Below, one piece after another: positions 41,364 to 50,460 of a DNA stretch of 64,000 bases. The notes below the pieces were generated by a model. It saw only the letters and a program-made list of their open reading frames with translations, did no database searches and was not told the DNA's origin. The DNA is from LMUY01 sp965198565 (GTDB lineage Bacteria; Pseudomonadota; Alphaproteobacteria; Acetobacterales; Acetobacteraceae), in the NCBI GenBank assembly GCA_965198565.1, contig OZ240665.1, positions 3,100,001 through 3,164,000 on the forward strand, given 5' to 3'. The position numbers and the translations under genes were made by a program. Positions within the stretch are counted from its first letter, which is position 1; every line of letters starts with the position of its first letter.

Positions 41364-41470
41364 TTAGAGCATGATTGCTTCTGATAGGCGAAGCAATCAT
41401 GCTCTAACTCTTTGTTTGAGAGGCTGATTCACGCATCAGGTTGTTTCAACCTGATCCGATCAGGCTCTAG
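41364..41470. repeat. Repeat element B, copy 3 (107 bp)
   Basis: Same orientation and length as copy 1, with only a few base changes; the left boundary is TTAG rather than CTAG. It fills the spacer between the kinase and the SMP-30 gene. Both hairpin stems are intact. Confidence 0.9.
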
Positions 41471-41561
41471 AGCGCAAGCCGCGAAATGACGCGGACGCGC
41501 TACCCGTTGCGCTCGACAAGGCTTTCTGCGACCGCCGATCGACCAACCGCAGGAGCGTCCT

Positions 41562-42500
41562 ATGTGGCAACCCAACCAGCGTTACCCCGACCCCGCGTGG
41601 CGCGTGCTGCATCCGTCTTTTTTGCCCTATCGTCCGTTCAACGCCACGGTCGAGCGGCTTGCCACGGGATGCCGCTGGAGCGAGGGGCCAGTCTGGTTCG
41701 GTGACGCGCGCCACCTGCTGTGGAGCGACATACCCAGCAACCGCATCCTGCGCTGGGACGAGGAGACCGGGGCGGTGGGGGTGTTCCGCCAGCCATCCGG
41801 CTACGCGAACGGCAACACGCGGGACCGGCAGGGCCGATTGATCACCTGCGAGCATGGCGGCCGCCGCGTCACCCGCACCGAATACGACGGCACGGTGACG
41901 GTGCTGATGGACGCATGGGACGGCAAGCGCCTGAACTCGCCCAATGACGTCGTGGTGAAAAGCGACGGCAGCATTTGGTTCACTGACCCGCCCTTCGGCA
42001 TCCACACCCATTACGAGGGCAACGTCGCCGAGCAGGAAATACCCGCCCACGTGTACCGCCTGGACCCGGCGTCCGGGACAGCCGCGATCGTGCAGGATAG
42101 CGTGCTGGGGCCGAACGGGCTGTGTTTCTCCCCCGACGAGTCCAAGCTCTACGTGGTCGAATCCCGCGGCGTGCCGAACCGCAAGATCCGGGTGTTCGAC
42201 GTGGTGGATGGCACGACCTTGGCCAACGGGCGCATCCTGGTCGACGCCGGGCCGGGCACGCCCGACGGGCTGCGCTGCGATGTCGACGGCAACCTTTGGT
42301 GTGGCTGGGGGATGGGCGATCCGGACCTGGACGGCGTGCGGGTGTTCAATCCGCATGGCGAGGCGATCGGCCATATCGACTTGCCGGAACGCTGCGCCAA
42401 TGTGTGTTTCGGGGGCGCCAAGCGGAACCGCCTGTTCATGGCCGCAAGCCACTCGCTCTACGCCGTTTACGTGAACACGCAAGGCGCGGTGGGTGGATGA
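41562..42500 (+). CDS. SMP-30/gluconolactonase-like protein
   Basis: A 312-residue six-bladed beta-propeller lactonase-type enzyme. Metal-site residues appear in RWSEGPVWFGDARHLLWSDI (Glu), KRLNSPNDVVVKSDGSIWFTDP (Asn/Asp) and LGPNGLCFSPDESKLYVVES, with the C-terminal GTPDGLRCDVDGNLWCGWG. The family hydrolyses sugar lactones in oxidative sugar pathways; the substrate is not deducible. It converges on the leftward cupin gene, 11 bases apart. It might serve sugar-acid metabolism along with the preceding kinase. Confidence 0.9.
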   Translation: MWQPNQRYPDPAWRVLHPSFLPYRPFNATVERLATGCRWSEGPVWFGDARHLLWSDIPSNRILRWDEETGAVGVFRQPSGYANGNTRDRQGRLITCEHGGRRVTRTEYDGTVTVLMDAWDGKRLNSPNDVVVKSDGSIWFTDPPFGIHTHYEGNVAEQEIPAHVYRLDPASGTAAIVQDSVLGPNGLCFSPDESKLYVVESRGVPNRKIRVFDVVDGTTLANGRILVDAGPGTPDGLRCDVDGNLWCGWGMGDPDLDGVRVFNPHGEAIGHIDLPERCANVCFGGAKRNRLFMAASHSLYAVYVNTQGAVGG

Positions 42501-42511
42501 TCAGCGCGGGT

Positions 42512-43246
42512 TCACGGCTGGATGCGGCATGCCAACAGGCGCAATCCGCTGGAAGACTGCCACTCGAGTGGCTTGCCGGGCAGGATCAGCACCGCGGCGC
42601 CGGCGCCGAAGCTGTGGCTCGCTCCACCCTCCCCGAAAAGCGTGAGCTCTCCCGCCTCGACCCAGAGCAGATGATAAGCGCGCGAGGAGACGTTCTGCCG
42701 AGACGGCGCCGTTGCCTCCAACCGTGCAAGCTCATAGCCGGTGGCCGGGTCAGCGTAGAGCACAGTCCCGGCGTCGAGCGGCAGCTCGGTCTGCGCCGGC
42801 GACAGCGCGAGCGCCTCCGCGCCAGAGTTCGCGACCACGATGCGCGCTGGTCCGCCCGGCGGAGTATCGCGAGGCGGCGCGCTGCGGATGGCGAAGAATT
42901 TGCGCACCGGATGGGCCTGGCTCCACTGGCAGAGCAACCCCTGCGGCACCAGGAAAGCCTCGCCGGCCCGCACCGTGGTGGAAACGTCGCCTGGCTCGTT
43001 CATGGTCACGCTGCCCTCCAGCAGCACCATGAACTCGGTCACCCCGAATGGCTGCATCTTGCTGCGCTGCGGCGTGCACTCCCAAACACCGATCTTGATG
43101 CCGGCGGCCGGGTCGTCGACGTAGAGGTGGCTGCTGTGCACGGGCGGTTCCGTTTCCAGGCCCTCACGCGTGTAGGGCGGTCGCCGGGTCAGCCCGAGGC
43201 CAGCCGGTCCATGACGGTCGAGCGTTACGAATGCCTGCTCTGCCAC
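42512..43246 (-). CDS. Bicupin protein, last gene of the amine-uptake operon
   Basis: A 244-residue protein with two cupin domains, the first around GVTEFMVLLEGSVTMNEPG and the second around YHLLWVEAGELTLFGEGG. The HxH...E metal ligands of classical cupins are not evident in either. It is closer to the EutQ / DUF861-type cupins found beside amine catabolism genes. The start is ATG 43246, 28 bases after the ABC ATPase stop. It may be a sensor or an accessory enzyme for the compound imported by the neighbouring transporter. Confidence 0.75.
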   Translation of the reverse strand: MAEQAFVTLDRHGPAGLGLTRRPPYTREGLETEPPVHSSHLYVDDPAAGIKIGVWECTPQRSKMQPFGVTEFMVLLEGSVTMNEPGDVSTTVRAGEAFLVPQGLLCQWSQAHPVRKFFAIRSAPPRDTPPGGPARIVVANSGAEALALSPAQTELPLDAGTVLYADPATGYELARLEATAPSRQNVSSRAYHLLWVEAGELTLFGEGGASHSFGAGAAVLILPGKPLEWQSSSGLRLLACRIQP

Positions 43247-43274
43247 TTGATTGCTCCTCGCGAACGGCTGGGTG

Positions 43275-44087
43275 TTACGCCGGCGCCTGGCCGGAACTCA
43301 GAACGGCACCCATCAGCTCCTCCCGCGCCGCCACGAAGGCGGGGCTGGACTTGACGGCCCGCAACGACCCCAGGGCGCCCGGTTCGGCCAGCGTCGCGCG
43401 TGAAAACGCCACCTGGCGATCCAGCACGATCCGCCCCGGCCGCGGCGTCAGCACGATCACCCGGGTGCCGCAGGCGACCGCCTCCTCCACATCATGCGTC
43501 ACGAAAATGATGGTTTTTCCCGTGAGCGACCAGATGCGCAGCAACTCCATCTGCATCGTCTCCCGCGTGAGCGCGTCCAAGGCGCCGAACGGCTCGTCCA
43601 TCAGCAGGATGCGCGAGTCATTGGCCAGCGCGCGCGCCACCGCCACGCGCTGCTGCATGCCGCCCGAGAGTTCGTATGAGCGCCGCTGGGCGAAGTCTTG
43701 CAGGCCGACCAGGTTCAAGTAGTGCTCGACGCTCGCCCGCCGCTTGGCTGCAGGCACGCCCCGGTTGCGCGGGCCGACCTCGACATTGCCGTAGACGGTC
43801 AGCCACGGCAGCAGCGTCGGGTGCTGCATGACCACGGCGCGGTCGGCGCCGGGGCCGCGCAGCCGGCGGCCCTCCAGCATGATCTCGCCGCGGCTGGGCT
43901 GCAGGAAGCCGGCGATCAGATGCAGCAGAGTCGTCTTGCCGCAGCCCGACGGACCCACGAGGCAAACGAACTCGCCTTCCTCGATGACAAGATCGATGCC
44001 CTTGAGCGCGTTGACGATGTGCTCGCCCGAGCGGAACCAGACCCCCGCCTGCCGCACCTGCAGGAACGGCCCATCCCGCCCGCTCAC
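43275..44087 (-). CDS. ABC transporter ATP-binding protein, taurine/sulfonate/nitrate type
   Basis: A 270-residue ATPase. Walker A GPSGCGKTTLL, Q-loop VVMQHPTLLPWL, signature ELSGGMQQRVAVARAL, Walker B ILLMDEPFGALD and the H-loop FVTHDVEEAV are all intact. The start is GTG at 44087, overlapping the permease stop by 4 bases (GTGA). The extended frame upstream is permease antisense in another register. The protein groups by style with SsuB/TauB. It drives import through the adjacent permease. Confidence 0.93.
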   Translation of the reverse strand: MSGRDGPFLQVRQAGVWFRSGEHIVNALKGIDLVIEEGEFVCLVGPSGCGKTTLLHLIAGFLQPSRGEIMLEGRRLRGPGADRAVVMQHPTLLPWLTVYGNVEVGPRNRGVPAAKRRASVEHYLNLVGLQDFAQRRSYELSGGMQQRVAVARALANDSRILLMDEPFGALDALTRETMQMELLRIWSLTGKTIIFVTHDVEEAVACGTRVIVLTPRPGRIVLDRQVAFSRATLAEPGALGSLRAVKSSPAFVAAREELMGAVLSSGQAPA

Positions 44088-44938
44088 GCTCGGCCGGCCC
44101 AGGGCACCAGCCTGCGTTCGATCTGCACCACGGCTTGGTCCAATGCCAGCGCGATCAGGCCGATCACGATGATGCCGGCGAACACGATGCTGGTGCGCAC
44201 GTAGTTGCTCGCGGTCAGGATCAGCCATCCCAGGCCCGACTCGGCGGCGATCAACTCCGCCGCGACCAGCGAACCGAAGGTCGCTCCCAGGGCCAGCCGC
44301 ATGCCGGTGAAGATCGCTGGCAGGCAGCCCGGCAGCACCACGACGCGGAACAAGGCAAATCCCTTGAGCCCGAGCGAGGACATCGCCAGCAGCATGCCGC
44401 GATCGACCGCGCGGACGCCCGCGGCGCTGCTCACGGCGATGATCGGCAGGCCGGTGAGGAACAGCAGGATGATCTTGGACGCGTCGCCGATGCCGAACCA
44501 GACGATCAGCAGCGTGTAGTAGCCGAGCGGCGGCAGCGGACGCAGGAACTGGATGTATGGATCGACCGCGCTCTCGATGAAGCGGCTCATCCCGACCAAC
44601 AGGCCCAGCGGCACGCCGACGCACACGGCCGCCGCGAAGCCCAGCCCCACGCGCAGGAGGCTCACTTCGATGTCTTCCAGCAGGGTCACGCCCTGGAAAC
44701 CCTGCGTCGCCACCGAAGCGGCCGCCCGCAGCACGTCTGGAATGGATGGGAGCAGGGAGGGCGCCAACACGTGGAACGCCGCCAATGCCTGCCACAGCAC
44801 GAGCCCGGCGGCGACCGCGGCGGCGCTGACCAGCCAGTTCCGCCGCCCGCCATAGTGCTGCAGCATGCGAGCCTCGGTGCCGGGCTCGTCGTCGCCCACG
44901 GCAATGACGGCGCTGCGCAGGGCCTTGCTCGCCAGCAT
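44084..44938 (-). CDS. ABC transporter permease, taurine/sulfonate/nitrate type
   Basis: A 284-residue inner-membrane permease with about six helices. The EAA-type coupling loop is visible in DRGMLLAMSSLGLKGFALFRVVVLPGCLPAIFTGMRLALG (for example LGLKGFALFRVVVLPGCLP). Typical SsuC/TauC blocks are IQFLRPLPPLGYYTLLIVWFGIGDASKI and AAESGLGWLI. The first 35 residues are a polar cytoplasmic lead. The gene lies 15 bases downstream of the binding-protein gene. Confidence 0.92.
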   Translation of the reverse strand: MLASKALRSAVIAVGDDEPGTEARMLQHYGGRRNWLVSAAAVAAGLVLWQALAAFHVLAPSLLPSIPDVLRAAASVATQGFQGVTLLEDIEVSLLRVGLGFAAAVCVGVPLGLLVGMSRFIESAVDPYIQFLRPLPPLGYYTLLIVWFGIGDASKIILLFLTGLPIIAVSSAAGVRAVDRGMLLAMSSLGLKGFALFRVVVLPGCLPAIFTGMRLALGATFGSLVAAELIAAESGLGWLILTASNYVRTSIVFAGIIVIGLIALALDQAVVQIERRLVPWAGRA

Positions 44939-44953
44939 GGCTGCGGCGGCCGA

Positions 44954-45949
44954 TCAGGGCGCCATCGCCGCCTGCAACGGGGCGACCGAAACGGCGGCCT
45001 TGTACACATCCGGCGCTGCCGCCTTGGAGATGAGCTGCTCAGTCGCCAGCAAAGTCGCCACATGGTCGAGTTGCTCGCCCAGGCCGCCCAGGTATTCCGG
45101 GCCGAGTTGCTCCTGCGCGGTGGGGAACAGGTCGCCGTCGAAGGCGGACTTGATGTCCTCGTCCGACACGCCGTAGGCCTTGGCGGCAACGCTCTCGGCC
45201 TGCGCCGGGTCGCTGTGGATCATGTCGATCGCGCGGATGTTGGCCTTCATCCAGGCGCGCACCACGTCCGGGTGCTCGGTCAGCAGGCTGGTCTTGACGA
45301 AGCCCACATCGCCGGCGAGGTAGCCGTGCGGCAACAGGTCCTTGTCGAACGCGATCACCTTGCCGCCCTGATGGGCCAATTGGCCCAGCACCGGGTCCCA
45401 GATATAGGCGGCGTCGATGTCGCCGCGGCTCCAGGCCGCCAGGATGGCCGGGGGAGCCAGATTGATCAGCCGCGCCTCCTGCGGCTTGAGCCCGGCGGCG
45501 TCCAGCGTGCCGTGCAGCATGAAGTCCGACGTGGAGCCGAACGGCGTGGCGATGCGCTGGCCCTTCAGGTCGGCGACCGACTTGATCGGGGAGGCGGTGC
45601 GGACGACCAAGCCCTCGGCGGTCGTGCCGATATCATACCACCACACCGCGGTGTATGGCGCGCCTTGGGTCACGGCGATGGTGAACGGCGCATTGCCGAT
45701 CAACCCCATGTCGACCGCCCCCGATGCCATCGCCCGGTAGACGTCGGCGCCCGAGTTGAAGTCCTTGTAGACGACCGGCGTGCTGCCCACCGACGCGAAC
45801 CAGCCCTCTTGCTTGACGATGCCCTGGCTGTTGGCGTCGCCGGGTTGATAGGCCACCACGATCTGCGACAGCTCGGCGGCGTGCGTGATCGCCGGCGCCG
45901 CCGCGAGCACCAGGCCAAGCGAGGCAGCAAGAGATTTCAGTCGCGACAT
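44954..45949 (-). CDS. ABC transporter substrate-binding protein, TauA-like
   Basis: A 331-residue periplasmic binding protein with signal peptide RLKSLAASLGLVLAAAPAITHA. The mature start IVVAYQPGDANSQGIVKQEGWF is followed by ASGAVDMGLIGNAPFTIAVTQG, then LKGQRIATPFGSTSDFMLHGTL and WSRGDIDAAYIWDPVLGQL. These are the landmarks of taurine-binding TauA proteins. Taurine or a similar small amine or sulfonate is therefore the leading candidate ligand. It lies between the oxidase and permease genes. Confidence 0.92.
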   Translation of the reverse strand: MSRLKSLAASLGLVLAAAPAITHAAELSQIVVAYQPGDANSQGIVKQEGWFASVGSTPVVYKDFNSGADVYRAMASGAVDMGLIGNAPFTIAVTQGAPYTAVWWYDIGTTAEGLVVRTASPIKSVADLKGQRIATPFGSTSDFMLHGTLDAAGLKPQEARLINLAPPAILAAWSRGDIDAAYIWDPVLGQLAHQGGKVIAFDKDLLPHGYLAGDVGFVKTSLLTEHPDVVRAWMKANIRAIDMIHSDPAQAESVAAKAYGVSDEDIKSAFDGDLFPTAQEQLGPEYLGGLGEQLDHVATLLATEQLISKAAAPDVYKAAVSVAPLQAAMAP

Positions 45950-45975
45950 GGGGCCTCCTGACGGATGAGATAGGG

Positions 45976-47244
45976 CTATTCGGCCTCGGCAAGGGAGCTG
46001 AACGGGTTGTAGCCGGCCCAGGACACCCGGAAGGCTGCGCCTAAGTCGCCGAAGCGGCTGGGCGCGAAGCGGCTGATGTCCACGGTCGCGGGCAGGCCAG
46101 CCGCGGCCAGTGCCACCGCCTCGCCCAGCGCCATGCCGCGCATCACGCCGTAGCCGCTCAGTCCGCAGGCCAGATGCAGGCCGGACACGCCGGGATAGGC
46201 GCCCGCGATTGGGTCAGCGTCGGGCGTGCTGTCCAGCAGGCCGCTCCAGCCCCCCAGCACCGGCCCGAAGCGCCAGCCCGGAAAGCGATGCAGCGCGCAC
46301 CGGTTGAGCGCACCATACACGGCGAGTTGCTGCTGCTCGGCGCGCGGCGGCGGGGTCGCTTCGATCTGTTCCTCGCCCGCCGGCACCGCGTCCTCCGTCG
46401 CGCCCCCGGCCAGCACCAGCGTGCCGGGGTTGCGCGGGATATAGGAGTAGCCGCCCTGCACCGCGTCCAGGAACGAGGGCACGGGGTCGCAGCCGGCCGC
46501 ATGCTCCACCATCGCGACCACCGTGGAGGTGCGGATTTGCTGCAGCGGCAGTCGCAAGCCGGACCCGTTCAGCAGCAGGCTGGACCACGCACCCGACGCG
46601 GCCAGCACCAGGGGCGCTTCCAGCAAAATGGGTTCGGGGTGGCCCACCTCCACGCCGCGCACGGCACCGGCTTGCAGGTGCAGCCGCTGCACGTCGACCC
46701 CCTCCATGATGAGGGCGCCCATGGCACGCACGAGCCCGGCCAACGACCAGGTGAGCCCACCCGGATAGACGCAGCCATCGTGCCGGGTGTAGGTCGCCAG
46801 CCCCACATCGTCGGTGCGGATGCCGGGCACGACCTGCAACAGGCGCGCGTGCGACAGCGTCTCTACCTCCACGCCGCAGCGCTCGAACATGCGGGCGAAC
46901 TGTTCCATCCGCGCCACGTCCGCAGGCGGCACCAAGGTGACCCTGCCGACCTGGTTGAAGCGGAACGCGGCGCCCACTTGCTGCGCGATGTCCGCCATCA
47001 AAGCCTTGCTGCGCTGGATCAGCCGTACGTCGGTTTCCGTCCAGCGCTGCACGTGCACCGACCCGGTGCCGCGGCTGCTGGCGCCCCCGCCAACGACGTT
47101 GCGCTCCAGCACCAGCACGCGCGGCAGGCCGGCCTTTCGCAGCGCCCATGCCGCGCCCAGCCCCGCAATGCCGGCCCCGACGATGATTGCGTCCCACCTG
47201 CGGCCGAAGTCCGGTTGCATGAACAACTGCGCATTACCTCGCAT
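45976..47244 (-). CDS. FAD-dependent amine/amino-acid oxidoreductase (DAO family)
   Basis: A 422-residue flavoprotein. The N-terminal ADP-binding motif is AIIVGAGIAGLGAAWALRKAG, then RNVVGGGASSRGTGSV. The C-terminal half ends in GLHLACGLSGYGVMRGMALG, the pattern of glycine/sarcosine-oxidase-like enzymes. It is the first gene of the leftward operon with the TauA-like importer. The natural inference is oxidative deamination of the imported amine, but sarcosine-, betaine- or taurine-like substrates cannot be separated by eye. An alternative start is ATG at 47220. Confidence 0.88.
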   Translation of the reverse strand: MRGNAQLFMQPDFGRRWDAIIVGAGIAGLGAAWALRKAGLPRVLVLERNVVGGGASSRGTGSVHVQRWTETDVRLIQRSKALMADIAQQVGAAFRFNQVGRVTLVPPADVARMEQFARMFERCGVEVETLSHARLLQVVPGIRTDDVGLATYTRHDGCVYPGGLTWSLAGLVRAMGALIMEGVDVQRLHLQAGAVRGVEVGHPEPILLEAPLVLAASGAWSSLLLNGSGLRLPLQQIRTSTVVAMVEHAAGCDPVPSFLDAVQGGYSYIPRNPGTLVLAGGATEDAVPAGEEQIEATPPPRAEQQQLAVYGALNRCALHRFPGWRFGPVLGGWSGLLDSTPDADPIAGAYPGVSGLHLACGLSGYGVMRGMALGEAVALAAAGLPATVDISRFAPSRFGDLGAAFRVSWAGYNPFSSLAEAE

Positions 47245-47511
47245 TCGGGATAACTATTGTCGCTTTCATTCCGAGTAAGCTGCCGCGGAGTGCGCCTGTC
47301 AATGCGTTCGGTACGCGGTCGAGCGCCCACTGATGAGAGCACTCTCTCGCCACGTTTGCTGCGCGGGGCAGCCGCAGCGCGGGCGGTTGGTCGCGCGGCG
47401 GCAAAGCGACCAAGGCGACACGTTGGGCGCGCTGGCGGCCGAATTGGGCCCAAGCGGTTGCCCGGGTCAAGACGACGACCCTATAAGGCCTCGCCTGTAA
47501 TCGGAAAGCCA

Positions 47512-48207
47512 ATGGCTCAGCCACAGATCGACTTCAGCGCCGCCCGCAACAACATGGTGGATGGCCAGATCCGCCCCAACCGCGTGACCGACCCGCGGGT
47601 GCTCGATGCCATGCGCAGCTTGCCGCGCGAACAGTTCGTGCTGCCTGAGCAAGCCGCAGTCGCCTACATGGATGGGCATGTGCCGCTCGGCGGCGGCCGC
47701 GTGCTGATGGAGCCGATGGTGCTGGCGCGGCTGGTGCAACTGGCGCGCATCCGGCCCGGCGAGCGCTGCTTGGTGGTTGCCGCCGGCACCGGCTATGGCG
47801 CGGCGGTGGTGGCTGCTTGCGGGGCGGAGGTCACGGCATTGGAAGAGAACGAGGCGCTGCTCGCCATCGCCCTTAGGGTGCTGCCGCGCCACGCCCCGGG
47901 CGTTCGCATCGTGCATGGGCCGCTCGCTGCGGGCATGCCGGCCGATCCAGGCTGGGATTTACCAGGCTGGGATTTAATCGTGGTCGAAGGCGCCGTCGCC
48001 ACCATTCCGCCCGCCTATGTCACGCAGCTTGCACCGTCCGGCCGGCTCGTCACCGTCACGGCCGATGCGGCGGGCGTCAATGGCCGGGCCGTGCTGGCCG
48101 AGCCGGTGATGATGGCGGGCACGCCGCGGCTGCGCTGCCGCGAGGTGTTCGATTGCTGCCCGAAGCTGTTGCCCGAACTCCGCGCCGCGTCCGGCTTCGT
48201 GTTCTAG
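47512..48207 (+). CDS. pcm: Protein-L-isoaspartate O-methyltransferase family protein
   Basis: A 231-residue SAM methyltransferase that repairs or processes isoaspartyl residues. It has FSAARNNMVDGQIRPNRVTD and the SAM site ERCLVVAAGTGYGAAVVAACGAEVTALEEN. The conserved VDGQIRPN start is typical of the alphaproteobacterial subgroup found upstream of tolC. Motif I reads VVAAGTGYGAA, acceptable for the family. I use ATG 47512 and reject the longer frame. The 267-base spacer upstream holds the divergent promoters for this gene and the oxidase operon. Confidence 0.9.
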   Translation: MAQPQIDFSAARNNMVDGQIRPNRVTDPRVLDAMRSLPREQFVLPEQAAVAYMDGHVPLGGGRVLMEPMVLARLVQLARIRPGERCLVVAAGTGYGAAVVAACGAEVTALEENEALLAIALRVLPRHAPGVRIVHGPLAAGMPADPGWDLPGWDLIVVEGAVATIPPAYVTQLAPSGRLVTVTADAAGVNGRAVLAEPVMMAGTPRLRCREVFDCCPKLLPELRAASGFVF

Positions 48208-48216
48208 CCGCCCCAC

Positions 48217-48240
48217 CTCCCGAGCGCGTGATGGCGCTCG
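48217..48240 (+). terminator. Hairpin between pcm and tolC
   Basis: Perfect 9-bp arms CCCGAGCGC / GCGCTCGGG with a 6-base loop lie 9 bases after the pcm stop. No T tract follows, so it may stabilise the 3' end or attenuate rather than terminate fully. Confidence 0.4.
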
Positions 48241-48287
48241 GGTCGGGATTGTGTCACATTCCCGGCAAGGCTGAGAGAGGGTGTTGC

Positions 48288-49685
48288 ATGGCCAAGCGTT
48301 TGGCGGCGGTGGCGGGAGTGCTTGCGGCGTGCGTCGCGGTCGGCGCGAAGGCGCAAACCGAGCCGCATACGCTGCAGGAGGCCATGGCAGCCGCCTACTC
48401 GACCAACCCGACCCTGTTGGCGGCCCGGGCGCAGCTCCGTTCGGTGGACGAGGGCGTGCCGGCCGCACTGGCGGGATGGCGGCCGACGGTCTCTGTCACC
48501 GGGACATACGGGGTGCAGAACGGCGAAATAAGGGAAAGTGCCCCCGGCGGCTACACGTATGGTAAGAACGCCTTTCCGCAATACTCCGCCGCGGCCACCA
48601 TCACGCAGCCGCTCTATCGTGGCGGCCGCACCGAGGCCGCGACCCATGTGGCGGAGAACCGGGTCTATGGCCAGCGCGGGCGGCTGATCGCCACCGAGCA
48701 GCTCGTGTTCACCAACGTCGTCACCGACTACGTCAACGTGATCCAAGCCGAGCAACTGCTGCAGCTCGACGTGAACAACGAACTCGTGCTGAACAAGCAA
48801 CTGCAGGCCACCAACGACCGCTTCCGCGTCGGCGAGATCACCCGGACGGACGTAGCCCAGGCGGAAGCTGCCCTGGCTAGCGCCCGCGCCACCCGCGAGA
48901 CGGCCGAGGGCAACCTGCAAACCGCCCGTGCGGCGTATCAGCGCGACGTGGGCTTCCTGCCCGGCAAGCTCGTGGTGCCGCAGCCGCTCGCGGTGCCGCT
49001 GAAGGATGCGGCCGAAGCCTCCCGGATCGCCGCGGCGAACAACCCGCAGGTCATCTACACGATGTTCGATGCGGCGGCCTCGAAGGACGCGGTGGACCAG
49101 GCTTATGCCGCACTGTTGCCGAGCGTGAGCGCCGTCGGCTCCGCCACGCTCACCGACAACACCGCGCTCACCGGGACCCGCAGCCAGAGCGGCTCGGCTA
49201 TCTTGCAGGTCACCATCCCGCTCTATCAGGGTGGTGCGGAATACGCGGCGGTCCGCCAGGCCCGTCAACTCGAGCAGCAAGCCCGCAAGACGGTGGATGA
49301 CACGCGGCGGCAGGTGGTCCAGGCCGCCCTTTCCTCTTTCGAGCAACTGGTCGCCGCGCGCGCTGCCATCGACAGCAGCCGGGCCGCCGTGCGCGCCAAC
49401 GAGATCGCACTCGAAGGCACCCAGCGCGAGGCCATCGTCGGCAGCCGCACCACGCTGGACGTGCTGAACGCCGAGCAGACGCTGCTCCAGTCCCGCTCCA
49501 CGCTGGTGCAGAATCTCGCCACGCTGATCACGTCCTCCTACGGCGTCGCGTCGGCAATCGGGCGGCTGACCGCCAAGGACATGCATCTCAACGTGCCGCT
49601 GTATGACGACAATGCCTACTACATCGCCGTGCGCGACCGCCTGTTCGGCACCGGTGACTATGCGCTGAGCCAGCCCGGGCGGTGA
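48288..49685 (+). CDS. tolC: TolC family outer-membrane channel
   Basis: A 465-residue outer-membrane efflux duct for type I secretion and RND pumps. The signal peptide (KRLAAVAGVLAACVAVGAKA) is followed by TLQEAMAAAYSTNPTLLAARAQLRSVDE and two OEP repeats. The equatorial ITQPLYRGGRTEA and VTIPLYQGGAEYA motifs of each half are clear. The start is ATG 48288; the longer frame overlaps pcm. It sits in the conserved order pcm-tolC-PopZ-like-valS. No cognate pump genes are in the window. Confidence 0.95.
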   Translation: MAKRLAAVAGVLAACVAVGAKAQTEPHTLQEAMAAAYSTNPTLLAARAQLRSVDEGVPAALAGWRPTVSVTGTYGVQNGEIRESAPGGYTYGKNAFPQYSAAATITQPLYRGGRTEAATHVAENRVYGQRGRLIATEQLVFTNVVTDYVNVIQAEQLLQLDVNNELVLNKQLQATNDRFRVGEITRTDVAQAEAALASARATRETAEGNLQTARAAYQRDVGFLPGKLVVPQPLAVPLKDAAEASRIAAANNPQVIYTMFDAAASKDAVDQAYAALLPSVSAVGSATLTDNTALTGTRSQSGSAILQVTIPLYQGGAEYAAVRQARQLEQQARKTVDDTRRQVVQAALSSFEQLVAARAAIDSSRAAVRANEIALEGTQREAIVGSRTTLDVLNAEQTLLQSRSTLVQNLATLITSSYGVASAIGRLTAKDMHLNVPLYDDNAYYIAVRDRLFGTGDYALSQPGR

Positions 49686-49689
49686 CCGG

Positions 49690-50322
49690 ATGAGCCGCGC
49701 TCCCACCCCGGCCGAGCCGACCCCGGAGGAGCCGCTGGGGGCGGACCCGTCGATGGAGGACATCCTTGCCTCGATCCGCCGGATCCTGAACGAGGACGAC
49801 GCCCCGGGATCGTCGCCTGACGCGGGCCCCTCACCAGCCTCTGCTGCGCCCAATGCTGCATCAGCGGGGGCAGGCAATGCGCCCCCGTCAGCGGAAGCCG
49901 TGACGGGCGCCGGGTCGGCTGGAGAGGACGAGGACGTCCTGGTGCTGGACGAGGGCATGCTGGTCAATGCGCCGGAGCCATTCGCGCCGGAACCGCCGGC
50001 AGCCGAGGCGCTCGCCGTCCCCCCGGAGCCAAGCCTCCCGACCGACGCGACCGCCCCCGTTGGTGGAGGAATGCTGCACGACGAGGGCCTGCTGGCGCCG
50101 GAAAGTGCGGCGGCGGCGGCGTCTTCCGTCAGCTCCCTGTTCCGCACGCTGTCTCACGAGCGCGGCGCACAGGTCTACCGCGGCGGCCCGACGATCGAGG
50201 ACCTGGTGCGCGAGGAAATCCGCCCCATGCTGAAGGCTTGGCTGGACGAGCAGTTGCCGCCCCTGGTCGAACGGCTGGTGCGCCAGGAAATCGAGCGGGT
50301 GGCGGGCCGCGCCGGGCTCTAA
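49690..50322 (+). CDS. PopZ-like DUF2497 polar organising protein
   Basis: A 210-residue acidic, Pro-rich protein. The N-terminal PSMEDILASIRRILNED and the C-terminal helical block (IEDLVREEIRPMLKAWLDEQLPPLVERLVRQEIERVA) are the two conserved pieces of the PopZ/DUF2497 family. They are joined by about 120 disordered residues. In Caulobacter PopZ forms a polar matrix that anchors the origin. It lies 4 bases after tolC, in the usual place before valS. Confidence 0.9.
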   Translation: MSRAPTPAEPTPEEPLGADPSMEDILASIRRILNEDDAPGSSPDAGPSPASAAPNAASAGAGNAPPSAEAVTGAGSAGEDEDVLVLDEGMLVNAPEPFAPEPPAAEALAVPPEPSLPTDATAPVGGGMLHDEGLLAPESAAAAASSVSSLFRTLSHERGAQVYRGGPTIEDLVREEIRPMLKAWLDEQLPPLVERLVRQEIERVAGRAGL

Positions 50323-50460
50323 ACCGGTCCCAATCGAGCCCTCGGGCCCGGCGACCTCATACTTTGGCGCATAACGCCTAGCAGAGCCATGCGCGATGTG
50401 CAGGCCACTTTCAGACCCTATCTCCGTCCTGCGACAATTAGAGTGTCGCGAAAGGATGTT

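Noticed and set aside
44135..45961. 608-codon rightward reading over the ABC transporter genes
   Set aside because: Opposite strand of two clearly identified transporter genes; no domain.
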